From: Euptelea pleiosperma
Taxonomy: Eukaryota; Streptophyta; Magnoliopsida; Ranunculales; Eupteleaceae
NCBI GenBank assembly: GCA_035048495.1
Contig: CM068549.1
Coordinates: forward strand, 20,679,103 to 20,743,102
Reading direction: 5' to 3'
DNA: 64,000 nt
Below, piece after piece: positions 38,601 through 51,100 of the stretch. Position 1 is the stretch's first letter. Each line of letters opens with the position of its first letter. The notes under the pieces are model-generated. The model saw only the letters and a program-made list of their open reading frames with translations, was not told where the DNA came from and did no database searches. The position numbers were made by a program, and so were the translations under genes.

Positions 38601-41600
38601 AACAAGATTCGGGACTGTCGTAACATGTTTGCCCCATCCGTGCGTCAATGACTCTAATTGGACTCAGTTTGTGCGTTACATTCCTAAGCATATAACAAGT
38701 GACTTTTTCCCAACCGGACCACGTAATTTGACTCAATCTCTTCCATTATAATTGTTTAAACATATTTGAAGTGTTGGAACAAGATTCGGGACAGTCGAAA
38801 CAAGTTTGCTAGATTCGTGCGTCAATGACTCTAATTGGACTTAATTTGTGCGTTACATTCCGAAGCCTGTAACTAGTGACTTGTTCTCAACCGGACCTCG
38901 TAATTTGACTCAATATCTTCTATTACAATTGTTTTAAGACATTTGAAGTGTTGGAACAAGATTCGGGACTGTCGAAACAAGTTTGCCCCATCCGTGCGTC
39001 AATGACTCAAATTGGACTTAGTTTGTGCGTTACATTCCTAAGCTTATAACAAGTGATTTTTTCACAACCGAACCTGGTAATTTGACTCAATCTCTTCTAT
39101 TACAATTGTTTAAACACATTTGAAGTTTTGGAACAAGATTCATGATGGTCGAAACAAGTTTGCTCCATCCGTGCGTCAATGTCTCTAATTGCACTTAGTT
39201 TGTGTGTTACATTCCTAAGCCTATAACTAGTGATTTGTTCTCAACCGGATCTCGTAATTTGACTCTATATTTTCTATTACAATTGTTTAAACACATTTGA
39301 AGTATTGGAACCAGATTCGGGACAGTCGAAACAAGTTTGCTCCATTCGTGCATCAATGACTCTAATTGGACTTAGTTTGGGCGTTACATTCCTAAGCCTA
39401 TAACTAGTGACTTGTTCTCAACCGGACCTCGTAATTTGACACAATATCTTCTATTAGAATTGTTGAAACACATTTGTATTGTAGAAACAAGATTCAGAAC
39501 TGTCGAAACAAGTTTGCCCCATCCGTGCGTCAATGACTCTAATTGGACTCAGTTTGTGCGTTACATTCCTAAGCTTATAACAAGTGACTTTTTCACAAAC
39601 CGGACCACGTAATTTGACTCAATCTCTTCCATTACAATTGTTTAAACACATTTGAAGTCTTGGAACATGATTCGGGACAGTCGAAACAAGTTTGCTCCAT
39701 CCGTGCGTCAATGTCTCTAATTGGACTCAGTTTGTGTGTTACATTCCTAAGCCAATAAGTAGTGACTTGTTCCCAACCGGACCTCGTAATTTGACTCAAT
39801 ATCTTCTATTACAATTCTTTAAACACATTTGAAGCGTTGGAACAAGTTTGCCCCATCCGTGCTTCAATGACTCTAATTGGACTCAGTTTGTGCGTTACAT
39901 TCCTAAGCTTATAACAAGTGACTTTTTCGCAACCGAACCACGTAATTTGACTCAATCGCTTCCATTACAATTTTTTAAACACATTTGAAGTCTGGGAACA
40001 AGATTCAGGACGGTCGAAACATGTTTGCTCCATCCGTGCGTCAATGTCTCCAATTGGACTCAGTTCGTGTGTTACATTCCTAAGCCTATAACTAGTGACT
40101 TGTTCTCAACCGGACCTCGTAATTTGACTCTATATCTTCTATTGCAATTGTTTAAACACATTTGAAGTTTTGGAACAAGATTCGGGACAGTCGAAAAAAG
40201 TTTGCTCCATTCGTGGGTCAATGACCCTAGTTGGACTTAGTTTGTGCGTTACATTCCGAAGTCTATAACTAGTGACTTGTTCTCGACCGGACCTCGTAAT
40301 TTGACCCAATATCTTCTATAACAATTGTTTTAACACATTTGAAGTGTTGAAACAAGAGTCCGGACTGGTAAACAAGTTTGCCCCATCCGTGCGTCAATGA
40401 CTCTAATTGGACTCAGTTTGTGCGTTACATTCCAAAGCTTATAACAAGTGACTTTTTCGCAACCGGACCTGGTAATTTGACTCAATCTCTTCCATTACAA
40501 TTCTCTATACACATTTGAAGTCTTGGAACAGGATTCGGGATGGTCGAAACAAGTTTGCTCCATCCGTGCGTCGATGTCTCTAATTGGATTCAGTTTGTGT
40601 GTCACATTCCTAAGCCTATAACTAGTGACTTGTTCACAACCCGACCTCGTAATTTGACTCGATATCTTCTATTACGATTGTTAAAACACATTTGAAGTGT
40701 AGGAACAAGATTCGGGACTGTCGTAACAAGTTTGCCCCATCCGTGCGTCAATGACTCTAATTGGACTCAGTTTGTGCGTTACATTCCTAAGCTTATAACA
40801 AGTGACTTTTTCCCAACCGGACCACGTAATTTGACTCAATCTCTTCCATTACAATTGTTTAAACATATTTGAAGTGTTGGAACTAGATTCGGGATAGTCG
40901 AAACAAGTTTGCTCCATTCGTGCGTCAATGACTCTAATTGGACTTAATTTGTGCGTTACATTCCGAAGCCTGTAACTAGTGACTTGTTCTCAACCGGACC
41001 TCGTAATTTAACTCGATATCTTCTATTACAATTGTTTTAAGACATTTGAAGTGTTGGAACAAGATTCAGGACTGTCGAAACAAGTTTGCCCCATCCGTGC
41101 GTCAATAACTCAAATTGGACTCAGTTTGTCCGTTACATTCCTAACCTTATAACAAGTGATTTTTTCAGAACCGAACCTGGTAATTTGACTCAATCTCTTC
41201 TATTAGAATTGTTTAAACACATTTGAAGTCTTGGAACAAGATTCGGGACGGTCGAAACAAGTTTGCTCCATCCGTGCGTCAATGTCTCTAATTGCACTCA
41301 GTTTGTGTGTTACATTCCTAAGCCTATAACTGGTGACTTGTTCCCAACCGGACCTCGTAATTCGACTCGATATCTTCTATTACAATTGTTTTAAGACATT
41401 TGAAGTGTTGGAACAAGATTCGGGACTGTCAAAACAAGTTTGCCCCATCCGTGCGTCAATGACTCAAATTAGACTCAGTTTGTGCGTTACATTCCTAAGC
41501 TTATAACAAGTGATTTTCACACATTTGAAGTCTTGGAACAAGATTCGGGACAGTAGAAACAAGTTTGCTCCATCCGTGCGTCAATGTCTCTAATTGGACG

Positions 41601-44600
41601 CAGTTTGTGTGTTACATTCCTAAGCCTATAACTAGTGACTTGTTCCCAACCGGACCACGTAATATGACTCAATCTCTTCCATTATAATTGTTTAAACATA
41701 TTTGAAGTGTTGGAACAAGATTCGGGACTGTCGTAACAAGTTTGCCCCATCCATGCGTCAATGACTCTAATTGGACCCAGTTTGTGCGTTACATTCCTAA
41801 GCATATAACAAGTGACTTTTTCCCAACCGGACCACGTAATTTGACTCAATCTCTTCCATTGTAATTGTTTAAACATATTTGAAGTGTTGGAACAAGATTC
41901 ATGATGGTCGAAACAAGTTTGCTCCATCCGTGCGTCAATGTCTCTAATTGCACTCAGTTTGTGTGTTACATTCCTAAGCCTATAACTAGTGACTTGTTCT
42001 CAACCGGATCTCGTAATTTGACTCTATATCTTATATTACAATTGTTTAAACAAATTTGAAGTATTGGAACCAGATTCGGGACAGTCGAAACAAGTTTGCT
42101 CCATTCGTGCGTCAATGACTCTAATTGGACTTAGTTTGGGCGTTACATTCCGAAGTCTATAACTAGTGACTTGTTCTCGACCGGACCTCGTAATTTGACT
42201 CAATATTTTCTATAACAATTGTTTTAACACATTTGAAGTGTTGGAACAAGATTCAGGACTGTTACACAAGTTTGCCCCATCCGTACGTCAATGACTCTAA
42301 TTGGACTCAGTTTGTGCGTTACATTCCGAACCTTATAAGAAGTGACTTTTTCGCAACCGGACCTGGTAATTTGACTCAATCTCTTCCATTACAATTGTCT
42401 AAACACATTTGAAGTCTTAGAACAAGATTCGGGATGGTCGAACCAAGTTTGCTCCATCCGTGTGTCAATGTCTCTAATTGGATTCAGTCTGTGTGTCACA
42501 TTCCTAAGCCTATAACTAGTGACTTGTTCTCAACCGGACCTCGTAATTTGACTCAATATCTTCTATTAGAATTATTGAAACACATTTGAATTGTAGAAAC
42601 AAGATTCAGAACTGTCGAAACAAGTTTGCCCCATCCGTGCGTCAATGACTCAAATTGGACTTAGTTTGTGCGTTACATTCCTAAGCTTATAACAAGTGAT
42701 TTTTTCACAACCGAACCTGGTAATTTGACTCAATCTCTTCTATTACAATTGTTTAAACACATTTGAAGTTTTGGAACAAGATTCATGATGGTCGAAACAA
42801 GTTTGCTCCATCCGTGCGTCAATGTCTCTAATTGCACTTAGTTTGTGTGTTACATTCTTAATCCTATAACTAGTGATTTGTTCTCAACCGGATCTCGTAA
42901 TTTGACTCTATATTTTCTATTACAATTGTTTAAACACATTTGAAGTATTGGAACCAGATTCGGGACAGTCGAAATAAGTTTGCTCCATTCGTGCATCAAT
43001 GACTCTAATTGGACTTAGTTTGGGCGTTACATTCCTAAGCCTATAACTAGTGACTTGTTCTCAACCGGACCTCGTAATTTGACTCAATATCTTCTATTAG
43101 AATTGTTGAAACACATTTGAATTGTAGAAACAAGATTCAGAACTGTCGAAACAAGTTTGCCCCATCCGTGCGCCAATGACTCTAATTGGACTCAGTTTGT
43201 GCGTTACATTCTTAAGCTTATAACAAGGGACTTTTTCGCAACCGGACCACGTAATTTGACTCAATCTCTTCCATTACAATTGTTTAAACACATTTGAAGT
43301 CTTGGAACAAGATTCGGGACAGTAGAAACAAGTTTGCTCCATCCGTGCGTCAATGTCTCTAATTGGACTCAGTTTGTGTGTTACATTCCTAAGCCTATAA
43401 CTAGTGACTTGTTCCCAACCGGACCACGTAATTTGACTCAATCTCTTCCATTATAATTGTTTAAACATATTTGAAGTGTTGGAACAAGATTCGGGACTGT
43501 CGTAACAAGTTTTCCCCATCCGTGCGTCAATGACTCTAATTGGACTCAGTTTGTGCGTTACATTCCTAAGCATATAACAAGTGACTTTTTCCCAACCGGA
43601 CCACGTAATTTGACTCAATCTCTTCCATTATAATTGTTTAAACATATTTGAAGTGTTGGAACAAGATTCGGGACAGTCGAAACAAGTTTGCTCCATTCGT
43701 GCGTCAATGACTCTAATTGAACTTAATTTGTGCGTTACATTCCGAAGCCTGTAACTCGTGACTTGTTCTCAACCGGACCTCGTAATTTGACTCAATATCT
43801 TCTATTACAATTGTTTTAAGACATTTGAAGTGTTGGAACAAGATTCGGGACTGTCGAAACAAGTTTGCCCCATCCGTGCGTCAATGACTCAAATTGGACT
43901 TAGTTTGTGCGTTACATTCCTAAGCTTATAACAAGTGATTTTTTCACAACCGAACTTGGTAATTTGACTCAATTTCTTCTATTATAATTGTTTAAACACA
44001 TTTGAAGTTTTGGAACAAGATTCATGATGGTCGAAACAAGTTTGCTCCATCCGTGCGTCAATGTCTCTAATTGCACTTAGTTTGTGTGTTACATTCCTAA
44101 GCCTATAACTAGTGACTTGTTCTCAACCGGATCTCGTAATTTGACTCTATATTTTCTATTACAATTGTTTAAACACATTTGAAGTATTGGAACCAGATTC
44201 GGGACAGTCGAAACAAGTTTGCTCCATTCGTGCATCAATGACTCTAATTGGACTTAGTTTGGGCGTTACATTCCTAAGCCTATAACTAGTGACCTGTTCT
44301 CAACCGGACCTCGTAATTTGACTCAATATCTTCTATTAGAATTGTTGAAACACATTTGAATTGTAGAAACAAGATTCAGAACTGTCGAAACAAGTTTGCC
44401 CCATCCGTGCGTCAATGACTCTAATTGGACTCAGTTTGTGCGTTACATTCCTAAGCTTATAACAAGTGACTTTTTCGCAACCGGACCACGTTATTTGACT
44501 CAATCTCTTCCATTACAATTGTTTAAACACATTTGAAGTCTTGGAACAAGATTCGGGACAGTAGAAACAAGTTTGCTCCATCCGTGCGTCAATGTCTCTA

Positions 44601-46290
44601 ATTGGACTCAGTTTGTGTGTTACATTCCTAAGCCTATAAGTAGTAACTTGTTCCCAACCGGACCACGTAATTTGACTCAATCTCTTCCATTATAATTGTT
44701 TAAACATATTTGAAGTGTTGGAACAAGATTCGGGACTGTCGTAACAAGTTTGCCCCATCCGTGCGTCAATGACTCTAATTGGACTCAGTTTGTGCGTTAC
44801 ATTCCTAAGCATATAACAAGTGACTTTTTCCCAACCGGACCATGTAATTTGACTCAATCTCTTCCATTATAATTGTTTAAACATATTTGAAGTGTCGAAA
44901 CAAGTTTGCTCCATTCGTGCGTCAATGACTCTAATTGGACTTAATTTGTGCGTTACATTCCGAAGCCTGTAACTAGTGACTTGTTCTCAATCGGACCTCG
45001 TAATTTGACTCAATATCTTCTATTACAATTTTTTTAAGACATTTGAAGTGTTGGAACAAGATTCGGGACTGTCGAAACAAGTTTGCCCCATCCGTGCGTC
45101 AATGACTCAAATTGGACTTAGTTTGTGCGTTACATTCCTAAGCTTATAACAAGTGATTTTTTCACAACCGAACCTGGTAATTTGACTCAATCTCTTCTAT
45201 TACAATTGTTTAAACACATTTGAAGTTTTGGAAAAAGATTCATGATGGTCGAAACAAGTTTGCTCCATCCGTGCGTCAATGTCTCTAATTGCACTTAGTT
45301 TGTGTGTTACATTCCTAAGCCTATAACTAGTGATTTGTTCTCAACCGGATCTCGTAATTTGACTCTATATTTTCTATTACAATTGTTTAAACACATTTGA
45401 AGTATTGGAACCAGATTCGGGACAGTCGAAACAAGTTTGCTCCATTCGTGCATCAATGACTCTAATTGGACTTAGTTTGGGCGTTACATTCCTAAGCCTA
45501 TAACTAGTGACTTGTTCTCAACCGGACCTCGTAATTTGACTCAATATCTTCTATTAGAATTGTTGAAACACATTTGAATTGTAGAAACAAGATTCAGAAC
45601 TGTCGAAACAAGTTTGCCCCATCCGTGCGCTGATATTCGCTCAAAAGTGCTTATTTTAAGCAATTATCCTTTTAGCGTTATCGCACTCTCCTACGTAAAA
45701 GGCTCTATTTATCTACTTTTCTACGTAAGAGTCTCTTCAGTTGCGTAGAACACACTTTTCTGGACGAAATGGTATATTTGCATGCATTAAACACATTTTC
45801 GAAAGTCTAGACATTGAGTCGTTCTGATAAAGTCTCATTACGCGCTTCTTCTGTCGCAGGAAACCCCGATGGGACAATTCTCGAGACTTGCAAGCCCACA
45901 TCGATCAGGAAAGCCCATTATCAAAGCTTAAAGAGCCGACATGCCATGACTAGAAGATATGGGCCAAATATGGGCTGAATAAGAGGACCAAAAAGCCGGC
46001 CCAAAGAACGAAGAGAGCAGGAGAGCCAATGACCAAGAGACAGACCAAAGCGTTTAAAGCCACATGGGTCAGCAAGGAATGATAGTCGACTCTACTGGAG
46101 AAGCGTGAGGATGGTCACAGTGAAGACCAGGGTTCCAGACCCTCTGCTAGTGCTTTTTTCCATTTTTTTTGATACTTTTTCTCTCATCTCTTCTTATTCT
46201 CTCTCTCTCTTCATCTTTCGATCCTCGAATCTACTGACCTAACCCCAGAACTCCTACCCTTCGGCTCTATCTCATCTCCCTTAGCTTTCT

Positions 46291-46350
46291 GACCGTTGGA
46301 TCTTCCATCGGACCGTTGGATCTTCAATCGGACCGTTGGATCTCTCTAGA
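46291..46350 (+). repeat. 20-bp tandem triplicate in the Athila-type solo LTR
   Basis: GACCGTTGGATCTTCCATCG and close variants start at 46291, 46311 and 46331. The third copy diverges after GACCGTTGGATCT. It lies in the U3-like part, upstream of the candidate promoter, where short repeats can act as enhancers; that role is inference. Confidence 0.8.
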
Positions 46351-46578
46351 TCCGTCGATCTACCAATCTGGGTCCCAATCAAGTCACCATCCATCCGATC
46401 GCCATCAGAATGTCTGTCACATCATCTTGTGAGACGATGGACATCATCAGTCCATGTGGGCCAATAGCTGGGCCCATCATCATCGACCCGCTGTCCGACC
46501 AGTTAGTGGACCCCGTAAATTTCAAAATAATTTTAATTAAAAAATGGGGGGTCCACTAATTGGGGAGATTCCCCATAG

Positions 46579-46617
<39 letters not shown>

Positions 46618-46680
46618 AATTATTTTTCTTATTTTTTTTATTCAAAAAATCCCCTATTTCCATTAAAGGAAATAGGGAAG

Positions 46681-46690
46681 CTTTAAAAGG
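46681..46690 (+). promoter_or_regulatory. Candidate TATA element, Athila-type solo LTR
   Basis: CTTTAAAAGG is followed about 45 bp later by a long CT-rich tract typical of plant 5' leaders. The other Athila LTR has CTTTAAAAAC at 54243-54252 before a similar CT-rich tract. Weak evidence. Confidence 0.22.
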
Positions 46691-46835
46691 AGAAGGATAG
46701 GGGTTCGTTCGAACCCTAATCCCTCTCCCCTCTCCTCCTCTCCTTCCCCAAAATCCTTCCCCACATTCTCCCCTTCGTTTTCTCCTTTTTCCTTCTCCTT
46801 TTTCTTCTTCTTCTTCTTCTTCTTCTTCATCCTTC

Positions 46836-46863
46836 GCCGGAGTTGCAGGCCTGCAACTCCGGC
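46836..46863. repeat. 28-bp perfect palindrome in the Athila-type solo LTR
   Basis: A perfect inverted repeat with no loop: the left arm GCCGGAGTTGCAGG is followed directly by its reverse complement. A relative with 11-bp arms and a 6-bp loop is at 47125-47152, and another with 11-bp arms and a 3-bp loop is in the other LTR at 54576-54600. Confidence 0.9.
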
Positions 46864-47124
46864 TGTCTTCTTCTTCTTCATACCCTTCTTCCTCCTCTTC
46901 CTGCTGCTTCGCCTGCCAACACCCCCGCAGCGCTGCTGCACCACGATACCGCCGCCAAACCGCGCCTCCTTCCTCCGACGGACTGGTTCACGTTAACCAG
47001 TCCACCTCCACCGCCTGAACCTGCTGCAGCACCGTCTCTCCGCCTCCACCATCTTCTCCGGCCATCCTTCTTCCTTCTTCTCTCTTCTTCTTCTCATCTT
47101 TCTTCTTCTTCTTCTTTTGCTTTT

Positions 47125-47152
47125 GCCGGAGTTGCTAACCTGCAACTCCGGC
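47125..47152. repeat. Inverted repeat, 11-bp arms, second copy in the solo LTR
   Basis: Arms GCCGGAGTTGC (47125-47135) and its complement (47142-47152) flank TAACCT. It has the same arm sequence as the palindrome 290 bp upstream and lies after a similar TTCTTC-rich tract, so the segment may be an internal duplication. Confidence 0.85.
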
Positions 47153-47533
47153 CGGTGAACCATTCCTACCTCCTCTACAATCACCCCTAGCACCAGCCGT
47201 TTCCGCCTCAGCCATCTTCATCCACTTCTCCTCCACAAGCCGTCAGCCTCCACCAAGATCTCCACCACGCTGCTGCCCCTATAATCTCCTCCACCGTCCT
47301 CACCCTTTGCAGCCAGCGCCTCCACGACTTGCTGCCATCTCCTATGGTGTGCAACACCACCATCTTCATCGTCATTCTGGCCGGACTGCAACTCGGGAAG
47401 AGTCGATTACCACAACCAGCAACCGTCCATCTTCTCCTTTCCCACGTGGCTGACTCCTTCCATCTTCACGTACTGTGCATCATCATCAAGATCTCATCAA
47501 ATCAGGGCCGATCCATCTTGGTAAGGCCGAAAG

Positions 47534-48034
47534 GTAAGTGTAATGACATGTCTCTCTCCTCTTCTTTCAATATTTCTCACTTTCTCTCTCCTCCCTTAGT
47601 TTCTCTCTCTAGTTCTCTCTAGCATTCTCTCTCCTTCGTTTCTTTCTCTCTCTAGAGATCTCTCTCTAAGTTTCTCTCTCTTCTTTCTCTCTTTAGGTTT
47701 TACTGCTTTCCTAGATTAATCCCTATTTGAGCATTTTCATTTGATTGGATAACATTGTAATAGAATAAATTTATTTGAATAAATTTTAGTTTTCGATTAG
47801 TCTATGTTTCATCTTGAATATTTTGTGCATTTGGAAAATTTCAATTTCACCAGGAATCTCTCATAAAAAAGAATATTTTAAATCCCGGATTCACCACTCT
47901 CACCCCCACCATCATTCGCATCAATTTCTATGGAAAAATCTATCATTTTATGTTCTTATTTGCGCTAATCCGACTAATCCCGAGTGCGGATCGACATTCG
48001 ACACGAATCCCTATACAGATCTAAAATTTTGCAG
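47534..48034 (+). other. Candidate LTR-internal intron (Athila-type solo LTR)
   Basis: Donor AAG|GTAAGT at 47534 and acceptor AAATTTTGCAG ending at 48034, 501 bp. The interior starts with a TCTCTCTC-rich stretch and becomes AT-rich. A conserved CGGATCGACATTCGACACGA segment precedes the acceptor and is also in the other LTR. Predicted from sequence only. Confidence 0.38.
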
Positions 48035-48114
48035 GATTTAAGAATCGGATCAATTTACAAATGTGTTGAAGTTAGGGTTTCCGTAACCAACGACGCGGAA
48101 AATCCCTACTTTCA

Positions 48115-51100
48115 TGCGCCAATGACTCTAATTGGACTCAGTTTGTGCGTTACATTCCTAAGCTTATAACAAGTGACTTTTTCGCAACCGGACCACGTAA
48201 TTTGACTCAATCTCTTCCATTACAATTGTTTAAACACATTTGAAGTCTTGGAACAAGATTCGGGACAGTAGAAACAAGTTTGCTCCATCCGTGCGTCAAT
48301 GTCTCTAATTTGACTCAGTTTGTGTGTTACATTCCTAAGCCTATAACTAGTGACTTGTTCCCAACCGGACCACGTAATTTGACTCAATCTATTCCATTAT
48401 AATTGTTTAAACATATTTGAAGTGTTGGAACAAGATTCGGGACTGTCGTAACAAGTTTGCCCCATCCGTGCGTCAATGACTCTAATTGGACTCAGTTTGT
48501 GCGTTACATTCCTAAGCATATAACAAGTGACTTTTTCCCAACCGGACCACGTAATTTGACTCAATCTCTTCCATTATAATTGTTTAAACATATTTGAAGT
48601 GTTGGAACAAGATTCGGGACAGTCGAAACAAGTTTGCTCCATTCGTGCGTCAATGACTCTAATTGGACTTAATTTGTGCGTTACATTCCGAAGCCTGTAA
48701 CTAGTGACTTGTTCTCAACCGGACCTCGTAATTTGACTCAATATCTTCTATTACAATTGTTTTAAGACATTTGAAGTGTTGGAACAAGATTCGGGACTGT
48801 CGAAACAAGTTTGCCCCATCCGTGCGTCAATGACTCAAATTGGACTTAGTTTGTGCGTTACATTCCTAAGCTTATAACAAGTGATTTTTTCACAACCGAA
48901 CCTGGTAATTTGACTCAATCTCTTCTATTACAATTGTTTAAACACATTTGAAGTTTTGGAACAAGATTCATGATGGTCGAAACAAGTTTGCTCCATCCGT
49001 GCGTCAATGTCTCTAATTGCACTTAGTTTGTGTGTTACATTCCTAAGCCTATAACTAGTGACTTGTTCTCAACCGGATCTCGTAATTTGACTCTATATTT
49101 TCTATTACAATTGTTTAAACACATTTGAAGTATTGGAACCAGATTCGGGACAGTCGAAACAAGTTTGCTCCATTCGTGCATCAATGACTCTAATTGGAGT
49201 TAGTTTGGGCGTTACATTCCTAAGCCTATAACTAGTGACTTGTTCTCAACCGGACCTCGTAATTTGACTCAATATCTTCTCTTAGAATTGTTGAAACACA
49301 TTTGAATTGTAGAAACAAGATTCAGAACTGTCGAAACAAGTTTGCCCCATCCGTGCGTCAATGACTCTAATTGGACTCAGTTTGTGCGTTACATTCCTAA
49401 GCCTATAACAAGTGACTTTTTCACAAACCGGACCACGTAATTTGACTCAATCTCTTCCATTACAATTGTTTAAACACATTTGAAGTCTTGGAACATGATT
49501 CGGGACAGTCGAAACAAGTTTGCTCCATCCGTGCGTCAATGTCTCTAATTGGACTCAGTTTGTGTGTTACATTCCTAAGCCTATAAATAGTGACTTGTTC
49601 CCAACCGGACCTCGTAATTTGACTCAATATCTTCTAGTACAATTCTTTAAACACATTTGAAGCGTTGGAACAAGTTTGCCCCATCCGTGCTTCAATGACT
49701 CTAATTGGACTCAGTTTGTGCGTTACATTCCTAAGCTTATAACAAGTGACTTTTTCGCAACCGAACCACGTAATTTGACTCAATCGCTTCCATTACAATT
49801 TTTTAAACACATTTGAAGTCTGGGAACAAGATTCAGGACGGTTGAAACAAGTTTGCTCCATCCGTGCGTCAATATCTCTAATTGGACTCAGTTCGTGTGT
49901 TACATTCCTAAGCCTATAACTAGTGACTTGTTCTCAACCGGACCTCATAATTTGACTCTATATCTTCTATTGCAATTGTTTAAACACATTTGAAGTTTTG
50001 GAACAAGATTCGGGACAGTCGAAAAAAGTTTGCTCCATTCGTGGGTCAATGACCCTAGTTGGACTTAGTTTGTGCGTTACATTCCGAAGTCTATAACTAG
50101 TGACTTGTTCTCGACCGGACCTCGTAATTTGACCCAATATCTTCTATAACAATTGTTTTAACACATTTGAAGTGTTGAAACAAGAGTCTGGACTGTTAAA
50201 CAAGTTTGCCCCATCCGTGCGTCAATGACTCTAATTGGACTCAGTTTGTGCGTTACATTCCTAAGCTTATAACAAGTGACTTTTTCACAAACCGGACCAC
50301 GTAATTTGACTCAATCTCTTCCATTACAATTGTTTAAACACATTTGAAGTCTTGGACCATGATTCGGGACAGTCGAAACAAGTTTGCTCCATCCGTGCGT
50401 CAATGTCTCTAATTGGACTCAGTTTGTGTGTTACATTCCTAAGCCTATAAATAGTGACTTGTTCCCAACCGGACCTCGTAATTTGACTCAATATCTTCTA
50501 GTACAATTCTTTAAACACATTTGAAGTGTAGGAACAAGATTCGGGACTGTCGTAACAAGTTTGCCCCATCCGTGCGTCAATGACTCTAATTGGACTCAGT
50601 TTGTGCGTTACATTCCTAAGCATATAACAAGTGACTTTTTCCCAACCGGACCACGTAATTTGACTCAATCTCTTCCATTATAATTGTTTAAAAATATTTG
50701 AAGTGTCGAACCAAGTTTGCTCCATTCGTGCGTCAATGACTCTAATTGGACTTAATTTGTGCGTTACATTCCGAAGCCTGTAACTAGTGACTTGTTCTCA
50801 ATCGGACCTCGTAATTTGACTCAATATCTTCTATTACAATTGTTTTAAGACATTTGAAGTGTTGGAACAAGATTCGGGACTGTCGAAACAAGTTTGCCCC
50901 ATCCGTGCGTCAATGACTCAAATTGGACTTAGTTTGTGCGTTACATTCCTAAGCTTATAACAAGTGATTTTTTCACAACCGAACCTGGTAATTTGACTCA
51001 ATCTCTTCTATTACAATTGTTTAAACACATTTGAAGTTTTGGAACAAGATTCATGATGGTCGAAACAAGTTTGCTCCATCCGTGCGTCAATGTCTCTAAT

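Larger units (their letters stand above)
26499..45630 (+). repeat. 177-bp satellite array, 7-mer HOR domain (part 2)
   Basis: The array resumes after the solo LTR with TSD AGAAA. The marker ATTAGAATTG occurs at 27489, 28724, 31889, 33124, 35913, 36974, 38214, 39453, 42564, 43095, 44334 and 45553. Intervals of 1,235-1,240 bp dominate, with some of 1,061 or 531 bp where monomers were lost. The block holds two adjacent 4,400-bp copies (26861-35660) and a third, partial and diverged copy reaching about 41880. Junctions of lost sequence are visible at 35880 and 41516. No genes are seen in these 19 kb; short open frames follow the monomer. Confidence 0.95.
45631..48114 (+). mobile_element. Solo LTR of an Athila-type element
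   Basis: A 2,484-bp LTR starting TGATATTCGC and ending CTACTTTCA. TSD TGCGC lies at 45626-45630 and 48115-48119, with satellite on both sides and no internal region. The first 230 bp and the last 120 bp match the 5' LTR at 52919-55808, while much of the middle does not, so the two are different subfamilies. It contains a 20-bp triplicate (46291-46350), a 32-bp A run (46579-46610), TTC repeats, two inverted repeats (46836-46863 and 47125-47152) and a GTAAGT donor with a TTTTGCAG acceptor. Confidence 0.93.
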
